A stretch of 64,000 nucleotides of DNA from Hymenopus coronatus (lineage: Eukaryota > Arthropoda > Insecta > Mantodea > Hymenopodidae), in assembly GCA_030762935.1 (NCBI GenBank), contig CM060890.1, forward strand, positions 153,546,129 through 153,610,128. The letters are read 5' to 3'. How positions within the stretch are numbered: position 1 is the stretch's first letter; every line of letters begins with the position of its first letter. Of the stretch, positions 47,067 through 60,900 are shown one piece after another. Both the position numbers and the translations under genes were made by a program. The notes below the pieces were generated by a model, which was not told where the DNA came from, did no database searches, and saw nothing but the letters and a program-made list of their open reading frames with translations.

Positions 47067-48659
47067 TAAATATGTGTGATTAATGCACAGGAATTGAAAC
47101 AGAAGTCATTCTGCTCTTAGCTTCGGCAATGATGGGTACACAGTGGGCAGTTTGGTGAGGTTATCAGACCAAAGTTGGCAACACCGTTTCCTTAGTAATT
47201 TTGCAATTAAATTAGCATTTTGTACAATTGGTAGCTACTTTGAATTTTTATTTTCTTGTCTTATTTTATTTAAATAATTTGTATCTATTTTTCTTTTTAT
47301 AGTGCATTTGATTGATTCATAATTTGGGTTCCATTCTTTGCCAAAAAGTCTGCTTTTCATTACTCCACAATCAAATAGAATCCATTGTAATACAACTTTT
47401 CCCCCCCAGTTTATTAATCTGTTAAATCATCTTTTGGATTTCTTTAATTTTTTCCAATTTAGGGAGTCCTATTATAGCTTGCCTGCAAGTCTGAAAGAAT
47501 AACTAACTATATACAGCCAGTGAAATACATTTTGCAGTTTCATGTAAACAGCTTCTATTTATCCATAAAAATTCGCGGTATTTTTTGCAACATTTGTATG
47601 AAAGGAAAAGAAGTGGTATATACACCTGTTCCAGCGCCATCATCTGCATCCATTTGTGAGTGATGGCTTTAGCTTAACAGAACTAACATTATTTTTCTTG
47701 AGTAAATATTTTAGATTTAGTTGATGTTCAATTGTAATATTGTCAGTAGGGTTGATGCAAGTGATGAGATTCTTGCTTTGAGTTGGTATTTCTAATTTAC
47801 TAACTTCTTGTATGAATCCAGATTGTGTTTTTAAATTATATGCAACATTTGAATTATTATTGCATTTATTAGAATTTGGAGATGTTATCATTTTTTCATA
47901 CTGTAAAATAGCTTGAGCTTCAAGTTGCTTGTCAGAAGTAGCTGCCCCAGTGCTTGTGCGTTGTAATATTTGATGACAATGTTATTAGTACTTATTACCA
48001 GTTTGATGGAAGTTGTATTTAGGGGCTGCTAATCCTTTTGTAGCTTTTTCACATACATGGTTAATTTGTTATCAAAAAGTACTCCAAGATATTTTTCTTT
48101 ATGTGTTCTTTCTAAAATAATACTATTGTATTGTACCTTTGATTCAAATTATTTTCTGGCTACTTGGTGCTTAGTTTTCTTTACATTTACTGTCATGAGA
48201 TTTGTTGAGCACCTTTTTTTCAAAATTTGTAGACATGATTGAGCTGTCATTTCTAATTGTTTAATATTTTGCGCCACAATAGGATATTTTCATGGCAGTA
48301 TGTTGGACCACTGCATCTTACATTTTACTCCAATGTTTTAATTAGGTTGTATGTTCCGCTAATTTACAATATCATGTTTTTTTATTAAATGCTTCTTTTA
48401 TCTCTTGTAGATTGATTTTTTGTAAAACCAGTCTCAGATGAAGTGCCATGACTGGTTAGACTGTGTCTGCAGCATTTTTTCCTGGTTTTAGAATAGCAAT
48501 GTATATTCCTTTTTTTTCCAGTCAGAAGTTTTCCAAACATGCTTATAGAAATTTAATAATTAGCTTTTGGGCCAAGGTTAATTTCAGGGTGAATTTTATC
48601 TGGTCCAGATCTTTAAGTACTGTGTTAAATTGGAAACTTTAGTAAAGACATCTACTGTT
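47067..48659 (-). mobile_element. Degenerate LINE fragment inserted in dispersed repeat copy B
   Basis: The segment separates the two halves of repeat copy B and contains reverse-transcriptase remnants on the minus strand. Going down the coordinates these are GPDKIHPEIN near 48610-48580, ILKPGK near 48500, TGFTKNQSTRDK at about 48434-48398, and KEKYLGVLFDNKLT at about 48100-48060 after TVNVKKTK. These match conserved non-LTR reverse transcriptase blocks (GPDxI, PKPGK, GFRxxxST, KYLGV), but the catalytic box region between the last two is not readable. Frameshifts and stops are frequent. The 5' part including the endonuclease is absent, as in a 5'-truncated copy. The 83-codon minus frame at 47640-47891 lies in the presumed 3' region and is unassigned. 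Exact ends and target-site duplication were not found. Confidence 0.65.
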
Positions 48660-48785
48660 GAATTTGACATCTTGTTAAAACACATAATTTGTCATATACA
48701 TTTTATTCATGGAGTTGGCCATTTTAGAGATATTCCTTGTTATTGTCTTCAGTTTTAAAATGCGTTAACTTTTCACAAACAGGAA
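48660..48785. repeat. Dispersed repeat, copy B (right part)
   Basis: Aligns with 34755-34875 through TTGTTAAAACACATAATT and GAGTTGGCCATTTTAGAGAT, and ends about 120 bp before the 168-bp array. Confidence 0.6.
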
Positions 48786-48902
48786 TTTGGCAACTCCTGG
48801 CAATGTATCAATCACATAACATTCAAGTTTGAAAATATTTGATTATTGTTATAGGCTGCTCTATTCCATAATTTCTCTTCTACATCCAAAAAAATTTTTT
48901 CT

Positions 48903-51900
48903 GTTAAAGTTTATCTCAATCAGCATGAAACAGATGGAAGAACATGCTTTTTTAACAATATTTGTTGTCAAGATGTAGAGAAAGTCTTGTAAATGTGCAC
49001 ATAGGAAACACAATGTATAGTGTGACATGGCACAACACATGGTTTACACAATTCAGGGATAACCAAAAGAGTTAAAGTTTATCTCAATCAGAATGAAACA
49101 GATGGAAGAATATACTGTTTTAACAATATTTGTTGTCAAGATGAAGAGAAAGTCTTGTAAATTTGCACCTAGGCAACACAATGTATAGTGCGACATGGCA
49201 CAGTAGATGGTTTAGACAATTCAGGGGTATCCAAAAGAGTTAAAGTTTATCTCAATCAGCATGAAACAAATGGAGGAGTATACTTTTTTAACAATATTTG
49301 TTATTAAGATATAGAGAAAGTCTTATAAATGTGCACCTAGGAAACACAATATATAGTGTGACATGGCAGAACAGATAGTTTAGACAATTCAGGGGTATCC
49401 AAAACAGTTAAACTTTATCACAATCAGCATGAAACAGATTGAAGAATATGCTTTTTTAACAATATTTGTTGTCAAGATGTAGAGAAAGTCTTGTAAATGT
49501 GCACCTAGGAAACACAATGTATAGTATAACATGGCATAACAGATGGTTTACACAATTCAGGGGTAACCAAAAGAGTTAAAGTTTATCTCAATCAGCATGA
49601 ATCAGATGAAACAATAAGCTTTTTTAGCAATATTTGTTGTCTAGATGTGGAGAAATTCTTGTAAATGTACACCTAGGAAACACCATGTATAGTGTGACAT
49701 TGCATTACAGTTGGAATAGACAATTCAGGGGTAACCAAAACAGTTTAACTTTATCTCAATCAGCTTGAAACAGATGGAAGAGTATACTGTTTTAACAATA
49801 TTTGTTGTCAAGATGTAGAGAAAGTATTGTAAATGTGCACCTAGGAAACACAATGTATAGTATAACATGGCATAACAGATGGTTTACACAATTCAGGGGT
49901 AACCGAAAGAGTTAAAGTTTATCTCAATCAGCATGAATCAGATGAAACAATATGCTTTTTTAGCAATATTTGTTGTCAAGATGTAGAGAAAGTCTTGTAA
50001 ATGTGCACCTAGAAAACACAATGTATAGTGTGACATGGCAGAACAGATGGTTTAGACAATTCAGGGGTATCCAAAACAGTTAAAGTTTATCACAATCAGC
50101 ATGAAACAGATTGAAGAATATGCTTTTTTAACAATATTTGTTGTCAAGATGTAGAGAAAGTCTTGTAAATGTGCACCGAGGAAACACAATCTATAGTGTG
50201 ACATGGCAGAACAGATGGTTTAGTCAATTCAGGGCTAACCAAAACAGTTAAAGTTTATCTCAATCAGCATGAAACAGATGGAAGAATATGGTTTTTTTAA
50301 AAATATTTGTTGTTAAGATGTAGAGAAAGTCTTGTAAATGAGCACCTAGGAAACACAATGTATAGTGTGACATGGCACAACAGACGGTGTGGACAATTCA
50401 GGGGTAACCAAAAGAGTTAAAGTTTATCTCAATCAGCATGAAACAGATGGAAGAATATACTTTTTTAACAATATTTGTCGTCAAGATGTAGAGAAAGTCT
50501 TGTAAATGTTCACCTAGGAAACACCATATATAGTGTGACATGGCACAACAGATGGTTTACACAATTCAGGGGTTACCAAAAGAGTTAAGGTTTATCTCAA
50601 GCAGCATGAAACAGATGGAAGAATATGCTGTTTTAATAATATTTGTTGTCAAGTTGTAGAGAAAGTCTTGTAAATGTGCACCTAGGAAACACAATGTATA
50701 GTGTGACATGGTACAATAGATGGTTTACACAATTCAGGGGTAACCAAAAGAGTTAAAGTTTATTTCAATCAGCATGAAACAGATGTAAGAATACGTTTTT
50801 TAACAATATTTGTTGTCAAGATGTTGAGAAAGCCTTGTAAATGTACACTTAGAGACACAAAGTGTAGTGTGACATTGCACAACAGATGGTTTACGCAATT
50901 CAGGGATAACCAAAAGAGTTAAAGTTTATCTCAATCAGCATGAAACAGATGGAAGGATATGCTTTTTTAACAATATTTGTTTCCAATATGTATGGAAAGT
51001 CTTGTAAATGTGCACCTAGGAAACACAATGTAATATGTGACATGGCACAACAGATGGTTTACACAATTCAGGAGTAACCAAAACAGTTAAAGTTTATCTC
51101 AATCAGCATGATACAGATGGAAGAATATACTGTTTTAACAATATTTGTTGTCAAGAAGTAGAGAAAGTTTTGTAAATGTGCACCTAGGAAACACAATGTA
51201 TAGTGTGACATTGCACAACAGATGGTTTAGACAATTCAGGGGTAACCAAAGGAGTTAAAGTTTATCGTAATCAGCATGAAACAGATGGAAGAATATACTC
51301 TTTTAACAATATTAGCTGTGAAGATGTAGAGAAGGTCTTGTATATGTGCATTTAGAAAACACAATGTATAGTGTGATATGGCACAACAAATGGTTTACAC
51401 AATTCAGGGGTAACCAAAACAGTTAAAGTTTATCTCAGTCAGCATGAAACACATGGAGGAATACGTTTTTTAACAATATTTGTTGTCAAGTTGTAGAGAA
51501 AGACTTGCAAATGTGCACCTAGGAAACACAAAGTATAGTGTGTTATTTCACAACAGATGGTTTTCACAATTCAGGGGTACTCAAAAGAGTTAAGGTTTAA
51601 CTCAAGCAGCATGAAACAGATGGAAGAATATACTCTTTTAATAATATTTGTTGTCAAGTTGTAGAGAAAATCTTGTAAATGTGCCCCTAGGATACACAAT
51701 GTATAGTGTGACATGGCACAACAGATGGTTTACACAATTCAGGGGTAACCAAAACACTTTAAGTTTATCTCAATCAGCATGAAACAGATGGAAGAATTTA
51801 CTGCTTTAACAATATTTGTTGTCAAGATGTAGAGAAAGTCTTGTAAATGTGCACCTAGGAAACACAATGTATAGTATGAAATGGCACAACAGATGGTTTA

Positions 51901-54900
51901 CACAATTCAGGGGTAACCAAAACAATTAAAGTTTATCTCAATCAGCATGAAACAGATGGAAAAATATGTTTTCTTAACAATATTTGTTGTCAAGATGTAG
52001 AGAAAGTCTTGTAAATGTGCACCTAGGAAACACCATATATAGTGTGACATGGCACAACAGATGGTTTACACACTTCAGGGTTAACCAAAACAGTTAAAGT
52101 TTATCTCAATCAGCATGGAACAGATAGAGGAATATACTTTTTCAACAATATTTGTTGTCATGATGTAGAGAAAGTCTTGTAAATGTACACTTAGGAAACA
52201 CAAAGTGTAGTGTGACATTGCACAACAGATGTTCACACAATTCAGGGGTAACCAAAAGAGTTAATGTTTATCTCAATCAGCATAAAACAGATGGATGGAT
52301 ATGCTTTTTTAACAATATTTGTTGTCAAGATGTAGAGAAAGTCTTGTAAATGTGCACCTAGGAAACACCATATATAGTGTGACATGGTACAACAGATGGT
52401 TTACACAATTCAGGGGTAACCAAAACAGTTAAAGTTTATCTCAATCTGCATGATACAGATGGATGAGTATACTGTTTTAACAATATTTGTTGTCAAGAAG
52501 TAGAGAAAGTCTTGTAAATGTGCACCTAGGAAACACAATCTATAGTGTGACGTGGCAGAACAGATGGTTAAGTCAATTCAGTGGTAACCAAAACAGTTAA
52601 AGTTTATCTCATTGAGCATGAAACAGACGGAAGAATATAGTTTTTTAACAATATTTGTGGTCAAGATGTACAGAAAGTCTTGTAAATGTACACTTAGGAA
52701 ACACAAGGTGTAGTGTGACACTGCACAAAAGATGGTTTACACAATTCAGGGGTAACCAAAAGAGTTAAAGTTAATCTTAATCAGCATGAAACAGATGGAA
52801 GAATATACTGTTTTAACAATATTTGTTGTCAAGATGTAGAGAAAGTCTTGTAAATGTGCACCTAGGAAACACAATGTATAGTATAACATTGCATAACAGA
52901 TGGTTTACACAATTCAGGGGTAACCAAAAGAGTTAAAGTTTATCTTAATCAGCATGATTCAGATGAAACCATATGCTTTTTTAACAATATTTGTTGTCAA
53001 GATGTACAGAAATTCTTGTAAATGTGCATCGAGGAAACACAATCTATAGTGTGACATGGCAGAACAGATGGTTTAGTCAATTCAGGGGTAACCAAAAGAG
53101 TTAAAGTTTATCTCAATCAGCATGAAACAGATGGAAGAATATACTTTTTAACAATATTTGTTGTCAAGATGTAGAGAAAGTCTTGTAAATGTGCAGCTAG
53201 GATACACATATATAGTGTGACATTGCACAACAGATGGTTTAGACAATTCAGGGGTAACCAAAAGAGTTAAAGTTAATCTCAATCAGCTTGAAACAGATGG
53301 AAGAATATACTGTTTTAACAATATTTGTTGTCAAGATATAGAGAAAGTCTTGTAAATGTGCACCTAGGAAACACAATGTATAGTATAACATGGCATAACA
53401 GATGGTTTACACAATTCAGGGGTAACCAAAAGAGTTAATGTTTATCTCGTTCAGCATGAAACAGATGGAAGGATATGCTTTTTTGGCAATATTTGTTGTC
53501 AAGATGTAGAGAAATTCTTGTAAATTAGAACCTAGGAAGCACAATCTATAGTGTGACATGGCACAACAGATGGTTTAGACAATTCAGGTTTAACCAAAAG
53601 AGTTAAAGTTTATCTGAATCAGCATGAAACAGATGGAAGATGATACTGTTTTAACAATATTTGTTGTCAAGAAATAGAGAAAGTCTTGTAAATGTGCACC
53701 GAGGAAACACAATCTATAGTGTGACATGGCAGAACAGATGGTTTAGTCATTTCAGGGGTAACCAAAACAGTTAAAGTTTATCTCAATCAGCATGAAACAA
53801 ATGGAAGAATATGGTTTTTTAAAAATATTTGTTGTTAAGATGTAGAGAAAGTCTTGTAAATGTGCACCTAGGAAACACCATATATAGTGTGACATGGCAC
53901 AACAGATGGTTTACACAATTCAGGGGTATCCAAAACAGTTAAAGTTTATCTCAATCAGCATGAAACAGATGGAAGAATACGTTTTTTAACAATATTTGTT
54001 GTCAAGATGTAGAGAAAGTCTTGTAAATGTGCACCAAGGAAACACAAAGTATAGTGTGTTATTGCACAACAATAGTTTACACAATTCAGGGGTACTCAAA
54101 AGAGTTAAGGTTTATCTCAAACAGCATGAAACAGATGGAAGAATATGCTTTTTTAATAATATTTGTTGTCAAGTTGTAGAGAAAGTCTTGTAAATTTGCA
54201 CCTAGAAAACACAATGTATAGTGTGACATGGTACAACAGATGGTTTACACAATTCAGGGGTAACCAAAACAGTTAAAGTTTATCTCAATCAGCATGAATC
54301 AGATGAAACAATAAGCTTTTTTAGCAATATTTGTTGTCTAGATGTGGAGAAATTCTTGTAAATGTACACCTAGGAAACACCATATATAGTGTGACATGGC
54401 ACAACAGATGGTTTACACAATTCAGGGGTAACCAAAACAGTTAAAGTTTATCTCACTCAGCATGAAACAGATAGAAGAATATACATTTTCAACAATATTT
54501 TATGTCAAGATGTTGCGAAAGTCCTGTAAATGTGCACCTAGGAAACACAATGTATAGTGTGACATGGCACAACGGATGGTTTAGACAGTTCAGGGGTAAC
54601 CAAAACAGTTAAAGTTTATCTTAATCACCATGAAACAGATGGAAAATATGCTTTTTCAACAATATTTGTTGTCAAGATGTAGAGAAAGTCCTGTAAATGT
54701 ACACTTAGGAAACACAAAGCGTAGTGTGACATTGCACAATAGATGGTTCACACAATTCAGGGGTAACCAAAAGAGTTAAAGTTTATATCAAACAGCATGA
54801 AACAGATGGAAGGATATGCTTTTTTAACAATATTTGTTGTCCATATTTACAGAAAGTCTTGTAAATGTTCACCTAGGAAACACAATGTAATATGTGACAT

Positions 54901-57900
54901 GGCACAACAGATGGTTTACATAACTCAGGGGTAACCAAAAGAGATAAAGAGTATCTCAATCAGCATGAAACAGATGGAAGAATACGTTTTTTAACAATAT
55001 TTGTTGTCAAGATGTAGAGAAAGTCTTGTAAATGTGCACCTAGGAAACACAAAGTATATTGTGTTATTGCACAACAGATGGTTTACACAATTCAGGGGTA
55101 ACCAAAACAGTTAAAGTTTATCACAATCAGCATGAAACTGATGGAAGAATATGCTTTTTTAACAATACTTGTTGTCAAGATGTAGAGAAAGTCTTGTAAA
55201 TGAGCACCTAGGAAACACAATGTATAGTGTGACATGGCACAACAGATGGTTTAGAAAATTCTGGGGTAACCAAAAGAGTTATAGTTTATCTGAATCAGCA
55301 TGAAACAGATGGAAGAATATACTGTTTTAACAGTATCTGTTGTCAAGAAATAGAGAAAGTCTTGTAAATGTGCACCGAGGAAACACAATCTATAGTGTGA
55401 CATGGCAGAACATATATTTTAGTCAATTCAGGGGTAACCAAAACAGATACAGTGTATCTCAATCAGCATGAAACAGATGGAAGTATATGGTTTTTTAAAA
55501 ATATTTGTTGTTAAGATGTAGAGAAAGTCTTGTAAATGTGCACCTAGGAAACACAATGTATAGTGTGACATGGCACAACAGATGGTGTGGACAATTCAGG
55601 GGTAACCAAAAGAGTTAAATTTTATCTCATTCAGCATGAAACAGATTGAAGAATATACTTTTTTAACAATACTTGTTGTCAAAATGTAGAGAAAGTCTTG
55701 TAAAGATGCACCTAGGAAACACCATATATAGTGTGACATGGCACAACAGATGGTTTACACAATTCACGGGTTACCAAAACAGTTAAGGTTTATCTCAAGC
55801 AGCATGAAACAGATGGAAGGATATGCTGTTTTAATAATATTTGTTGTCAAGTTGTAGAGAAAGTCTTTTAAATGTGCACCTAGGAAACACAATGTATAGT
55901 GTGACATGGTACAACAGATGGTTTACACAATTCAGGGGTAACCACAACAAATAAGTTTAACTCAATCAGCATGAAACAGATGGAAGAATACGTTTTTTAA
56001 CAATATTTGTTGTCAAGATGTTGAGAAAGTCTTGTAAATGTACACTTAGAGACATAAAGTGTAGTGTGACATTGCACAACAGATGCTTTACGCAATTCAG
56101 GGATAACCAAAAGAGTTAAAGTTTATCTCAATCAGCATGAAACAGATGGAAGGATATGCTTGTTTAACAATATTTGTTTCCAATATGTACAGAAAGTCTT
56201 GTAAATGTGCACCTAGGAAACACAATGTAATATGTGACATGGCACAACAGATGGTTTACACAATTCAGGAGTAACCAAAACAGTTAAAGTTTATCTCAAT
56301 CAGCATGATACAGATGGAAGAATATACTGTTTTAACAATATTTGTTGTCAAGAAGTAGAGAAAGTCTTGTAAATATGCACCTAGGAAACACAATGTATAG
56401 TGTGACATTGCACAACAGATGGTTTAGACAATTAAGGGTAACGAAAAGATTTAAAGTTTATCGCAATCAGCATGAAACAGATGGAAAAATATAGTCTTTT
56501 AACAATATTTGCTGTGAAGATGTAGAGAAGGTCTTGTAAATGTGCATTTAGAAACACAATGTATAGTGTGATATGGCACAACAAATGGTTTACACAATTC
56601 AGGGGTAACCAAAAGAGTTAAGGTTGATCTCAAGCAGCATGAAACAAATGGAAGAATATGCTCTTTTAATAATATTTGTTGTCAAGTTGTAGAGAAAGTC
56701 TTGTAAATGTGTACTTAGGAAACACAATGTATAGTGTGACATGGCACAGCAGATGGTTTACACAATTCAGGGGTGACCAAAACAGTTAAAGTTTATCTCA
56801 ATCAGCATGAAACAGATGGAAGAATATGCTTTTTTAAAAATATTTGTTGTCAAGATGTAGAGAAAGTCTTGTAAATGTGCACCTAGGAAACACCATATAT
56901 AGTGTGACATGGCACAACAGATGGTTTACACAATTCAGGGGTAACCAAAACAGTTAAAGTTTATCTCAATCAGCATGAAACAGATGGAAGTATATACTTT
57001 TTTAACAATATTTGTTGTCAATATGTACAGAAAGTCTTGTAAATGTGCACCTAGGAAACACAATGTATAATGTGACATGGCACAACAGATGCTTTAGACA
57101 ATTCAGGGGTAACCAAAACAGTTAAAGTTTATCTCAATCAGCATGAAACATATGGAAGAATATGCTTTTTTAACAATATTTGTTGTCAAGATGTAGAGAA
57201 AGTCTTGTAAATGTGCACCTAGGAAACACAATGTATAGTGTGACATGGCACAACAGATGGTTTAGACAATTCAGGGGTAACCAAAACAGTTAAAGTTTAT
57301 CTCAATCACCATGAAACAGATGGAAGAATATGCTTTTTTAACAATATTTGTAGTCAAGATGTAGAGAAAGTCTTGTAAATGTACACTTAGGAAACACAAA
57401 TTGTAGTGTGACATTGCACAACAGATGGTTTACACAATTCAGGGGTAACCAAAAGAGTTAAAATTTATCTCAATCAGCATGAAACTGATGGAAAATATGC
57501 TTTTTTAACAATATTTGTTGTCAATATGTACAGAAAGTCTTGTAAATGTTCACCTAGGAAACACAGTGTAATATGTGATATGGCACAACAGATGGTTTAC
57601 ACAATTCAGGGGTAACCAAAACAGTTAAAGTGTATCTCAATCTGCATGATACAGATGGAAGAATATACTGTTTTAACAATATTTGTTGTCAAGAAGTAGA
57701 GAAAGTGTTGTAAATGTGCACCTAGGAAACACTATGTATAGTGTCTCATGGCACAACAGATGGTTTAGACAATTCAGTGGTAACCAAAACAGTTAAAGTT
57801 TATCTCAATCAGCATGAAACAGACGGAAGAATATACGTTTTTTAACAATATTTGTTGTCAAGATGTAGAGAAAGACTTGTAAATGTGCACCTAGAAAACA

Positions 57901-60900
57901 CAATGTATAGTGTGACATTACACAACAGATGGTTTACACAATTCAGGGATATCCAAAAGAGTTAAAGTTTATCTCAATCAGCATGAAACAGATGGAAGGA
58001 TATGCTTTTTTAACAATATTTGTTGTCAATATGTAAGGAGTGTCTTGTAAATGTACACCTAGGAAACACAATGTAATATGTGACATGGCACAACAGATGG
58101 TTTACACAATTCAGGGGTAACCAAAAGAGTTAAAGTTTATTTCAATCAGCATGAAACAGATGGAAGAATACGTTTTTTAACAATATTTGTTGTCAAGATG
58201 TAGAGAAAGTCTGGTAAATGTGCACCTAGGAAACACAAAGTATAGTGTGTTATTGCACAAGAGATGGTTTACACAATTCAGGGGTAACCAAAAGAGTTAA
58301 AGTTTATTTGAATCAGCATGAAACAGATGGAAGAATACACTGTTTTAACAATATTTGTTGTCAAGAAGTAGAGAAAATCTTGTAAATGTGCACCAAGGAA
58401 ACACCATATATAGTGTGACATGGCATAACAGATGGTTTACACAATTCAGGGGTAACCAAAACAGTTAAAGTTTATCTAAATCAGCATGAAACAGATAGAA
58501 GAATATACTTTATCAACAATATTTGTTGTCAAGATGTAGAGAAAGTACTGTAAATGTACACCTAGGAAACACAATGTATAGTGTGATATGGCACAACTGA
58601 TGGTTTACACAAATCAGGGGTAACCAAAGCAGTTAAAGTTTATCTCAATCAGCTTGTAACAGATGGAAGAATATACTGTTTTAACAATATTTGTTGTCAC
58701 GATGTAGAGAAAGTCTTGTAAATGTGCACCTAGGAAACACAATGTATAGTGTGACATGGCACAACAGATGGTTTACACAATTCAGGGGTAACCAAAACAG
58801 TTAAAGTTTATTTCAATCAGCATGAAACAGATGGAAGAATATGCTTTTTTAACAATATTTGTTGTCAAGGTGTAGAGAAAGTCTTGTAAATGTGCACCTA
58901 GGAAACACCATATATAGTGTGACATGGCACAACAGGTGGTTCATACAATTCAGGGGTACTCAAAAGAGTTAAGGTTTATCTCAAGCAGCATGCGACAGAT
59001 GGAAGAATATGCTCTTTTAATAATATTTGTTGTCAAGATGTAGAGAAAGTCTTGTAAATGTGCACCAAGGAAACACAATTTATAGTGTGACATGGCACAA
59101 CAGATGATTTAGACAATTCAGGGGTAAAAAAAACAGTTAAAGTTTATCTCAATCACCATGAAACAGACGGAAGAATATGCTTTTTTAAGAATATTTGTAG
59201 TCAAGATGTAGAGAAAGTCTTGTAAATGTACACTTAGGAAACACAAATTGTAATGTGACATTGCACAACAGATGGTTTACACAATTCAGGGCTAACCAAA
59301 ACAGTTAAAGTTTATTTCAACCAGCATGAAACAGATGGAAGAATATACTTTTTCAACAATATTTGTGTTCAAGATGTAGAGAAAGTCTTGTAAATGTGCA
59401 CCTTGGAAACACAATGTATAGTGTGACATGGCACAACAGATGGTTCAGACAATTCAGGGGTAACCAAAATGGTTAATGTTTATCTCATTCAGCATGAAAC
59501 AGATGGAAGTTTATACTGTTTTAACAATATTTGTTGTCAAGATGTAGAGAAAGTCTTGTAAATGTGCATCTACGGAACACAATATATAGTGTGATATGGC
59601 ACAACAGATGGTTTACACAAAACAGGGGTATCCAAAACTGTTAAAGTTTATCACAATCAGCATGAAACAGATTGAAGAATATGCTTTTTTAACAATATTT
59701 GTTGTCAAGATGTAGAGAAAGTCTTGTAAATGTGCACCTAGGGAACACAATGTGTAGTGTGACATGGCATAACCGATGGATTACACAATTTTGGGGTAAC
59801 CAAAAGAGTAAAGTTTATCTCATTCAGCATGAAACAGATGGAAGAATATGCTTTTTTGGCAATATTTGTGGTCAAGATGTAGAGAAAGTCTTGTAAATGA
59901 GCACCTAAGAAACACAATGTACATTATGACATGGCACAACAGATGGTTTAGACAATTCAGGGGTAACCAAAAGTGTTGAAGTTTATCTCAATCAGCATGA
60001 AACAGATGGAAGAATATACTGTTTTAACAATATTTGTTGTCAACATGTAGAGAAAGTCTTGCAAATGTGCACCTAGGAAACACAATTTATAATGTGATAT
60101 GGCAGAACAGATGGTTTAGACAATTCAGGGGTAACCAAAACAGTTAAAGCTTATCTCAATCAGAATGAAACTGATGGAAGAATATACTTTTTCAACAATA
60201 TTTGTTGTCAAGGTGTAGAGAAATTCTTGGAAATGTGCACCTAGGAAACACCATGTATAGTGTGACATGGCACAACAGATGGTTTAGACAATTCAGGGGT
60301 AACCAAAAGAGTTAAAGTTTATCTCAATCAGCATGAAACAGATGGAAGAATATACTGATTTAACAATATTTGTTGTCAAAAAGTAGAGAAAGTCTTGTAA
60401 ATGTGCACCAAGGGATAAAAATGTATAGTGAGATATGGCAGAATAGATGGTTTAGACAATTCAGAGGTAAGCAAAACAGTTAAAGTTTATCTCAATCAGC
60501 ATGAAACAGATGGAAGGATATGGATTTTTAAAAATATTTGTTTTCAAGATTTACACAAAGTCTTGTAAATGTGCACCTAGGAAACACAATGTATAGTGTG
60601 ACATGGCACAACAGATGGTTTAGACAATTCAGGGCTAACCAAAAGAGTTAAAGTTTATCTCAAATCAGTATGAAACAGATGGAAGAATAAGCTTTTTTAC
60701 AAATATTTGTTGTCAAGATGTAGAAAAAGTCTTGTAAATGTGCACCTAGGAAACACCATGTATAGTGTGACATGGCACAACAGATGGTTTACACAATTCA
60801 GGGGTAACCAAAACAGTTAAAGTATATTTCAATCAGCATGAAACAGATGGAAGTATACACTTTTTCAACAATATTTGTGTTCAAGATGTAGAGAAAGTCT

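Noticed and set aside
47640..47891. 83-codon minus-strand frame as host exon
   Set aside because: Low-complexity Asn/Lys/Leu-rich translation in AT-rich sequence within the inserted LINE fossil; no splice signals examined look convincing.
53996..59896. Two 65-codon frames in the 168-bp array as duplicated genes
   Set aside because: They are equivalent monomers of the satellite in which single changes removed stops.
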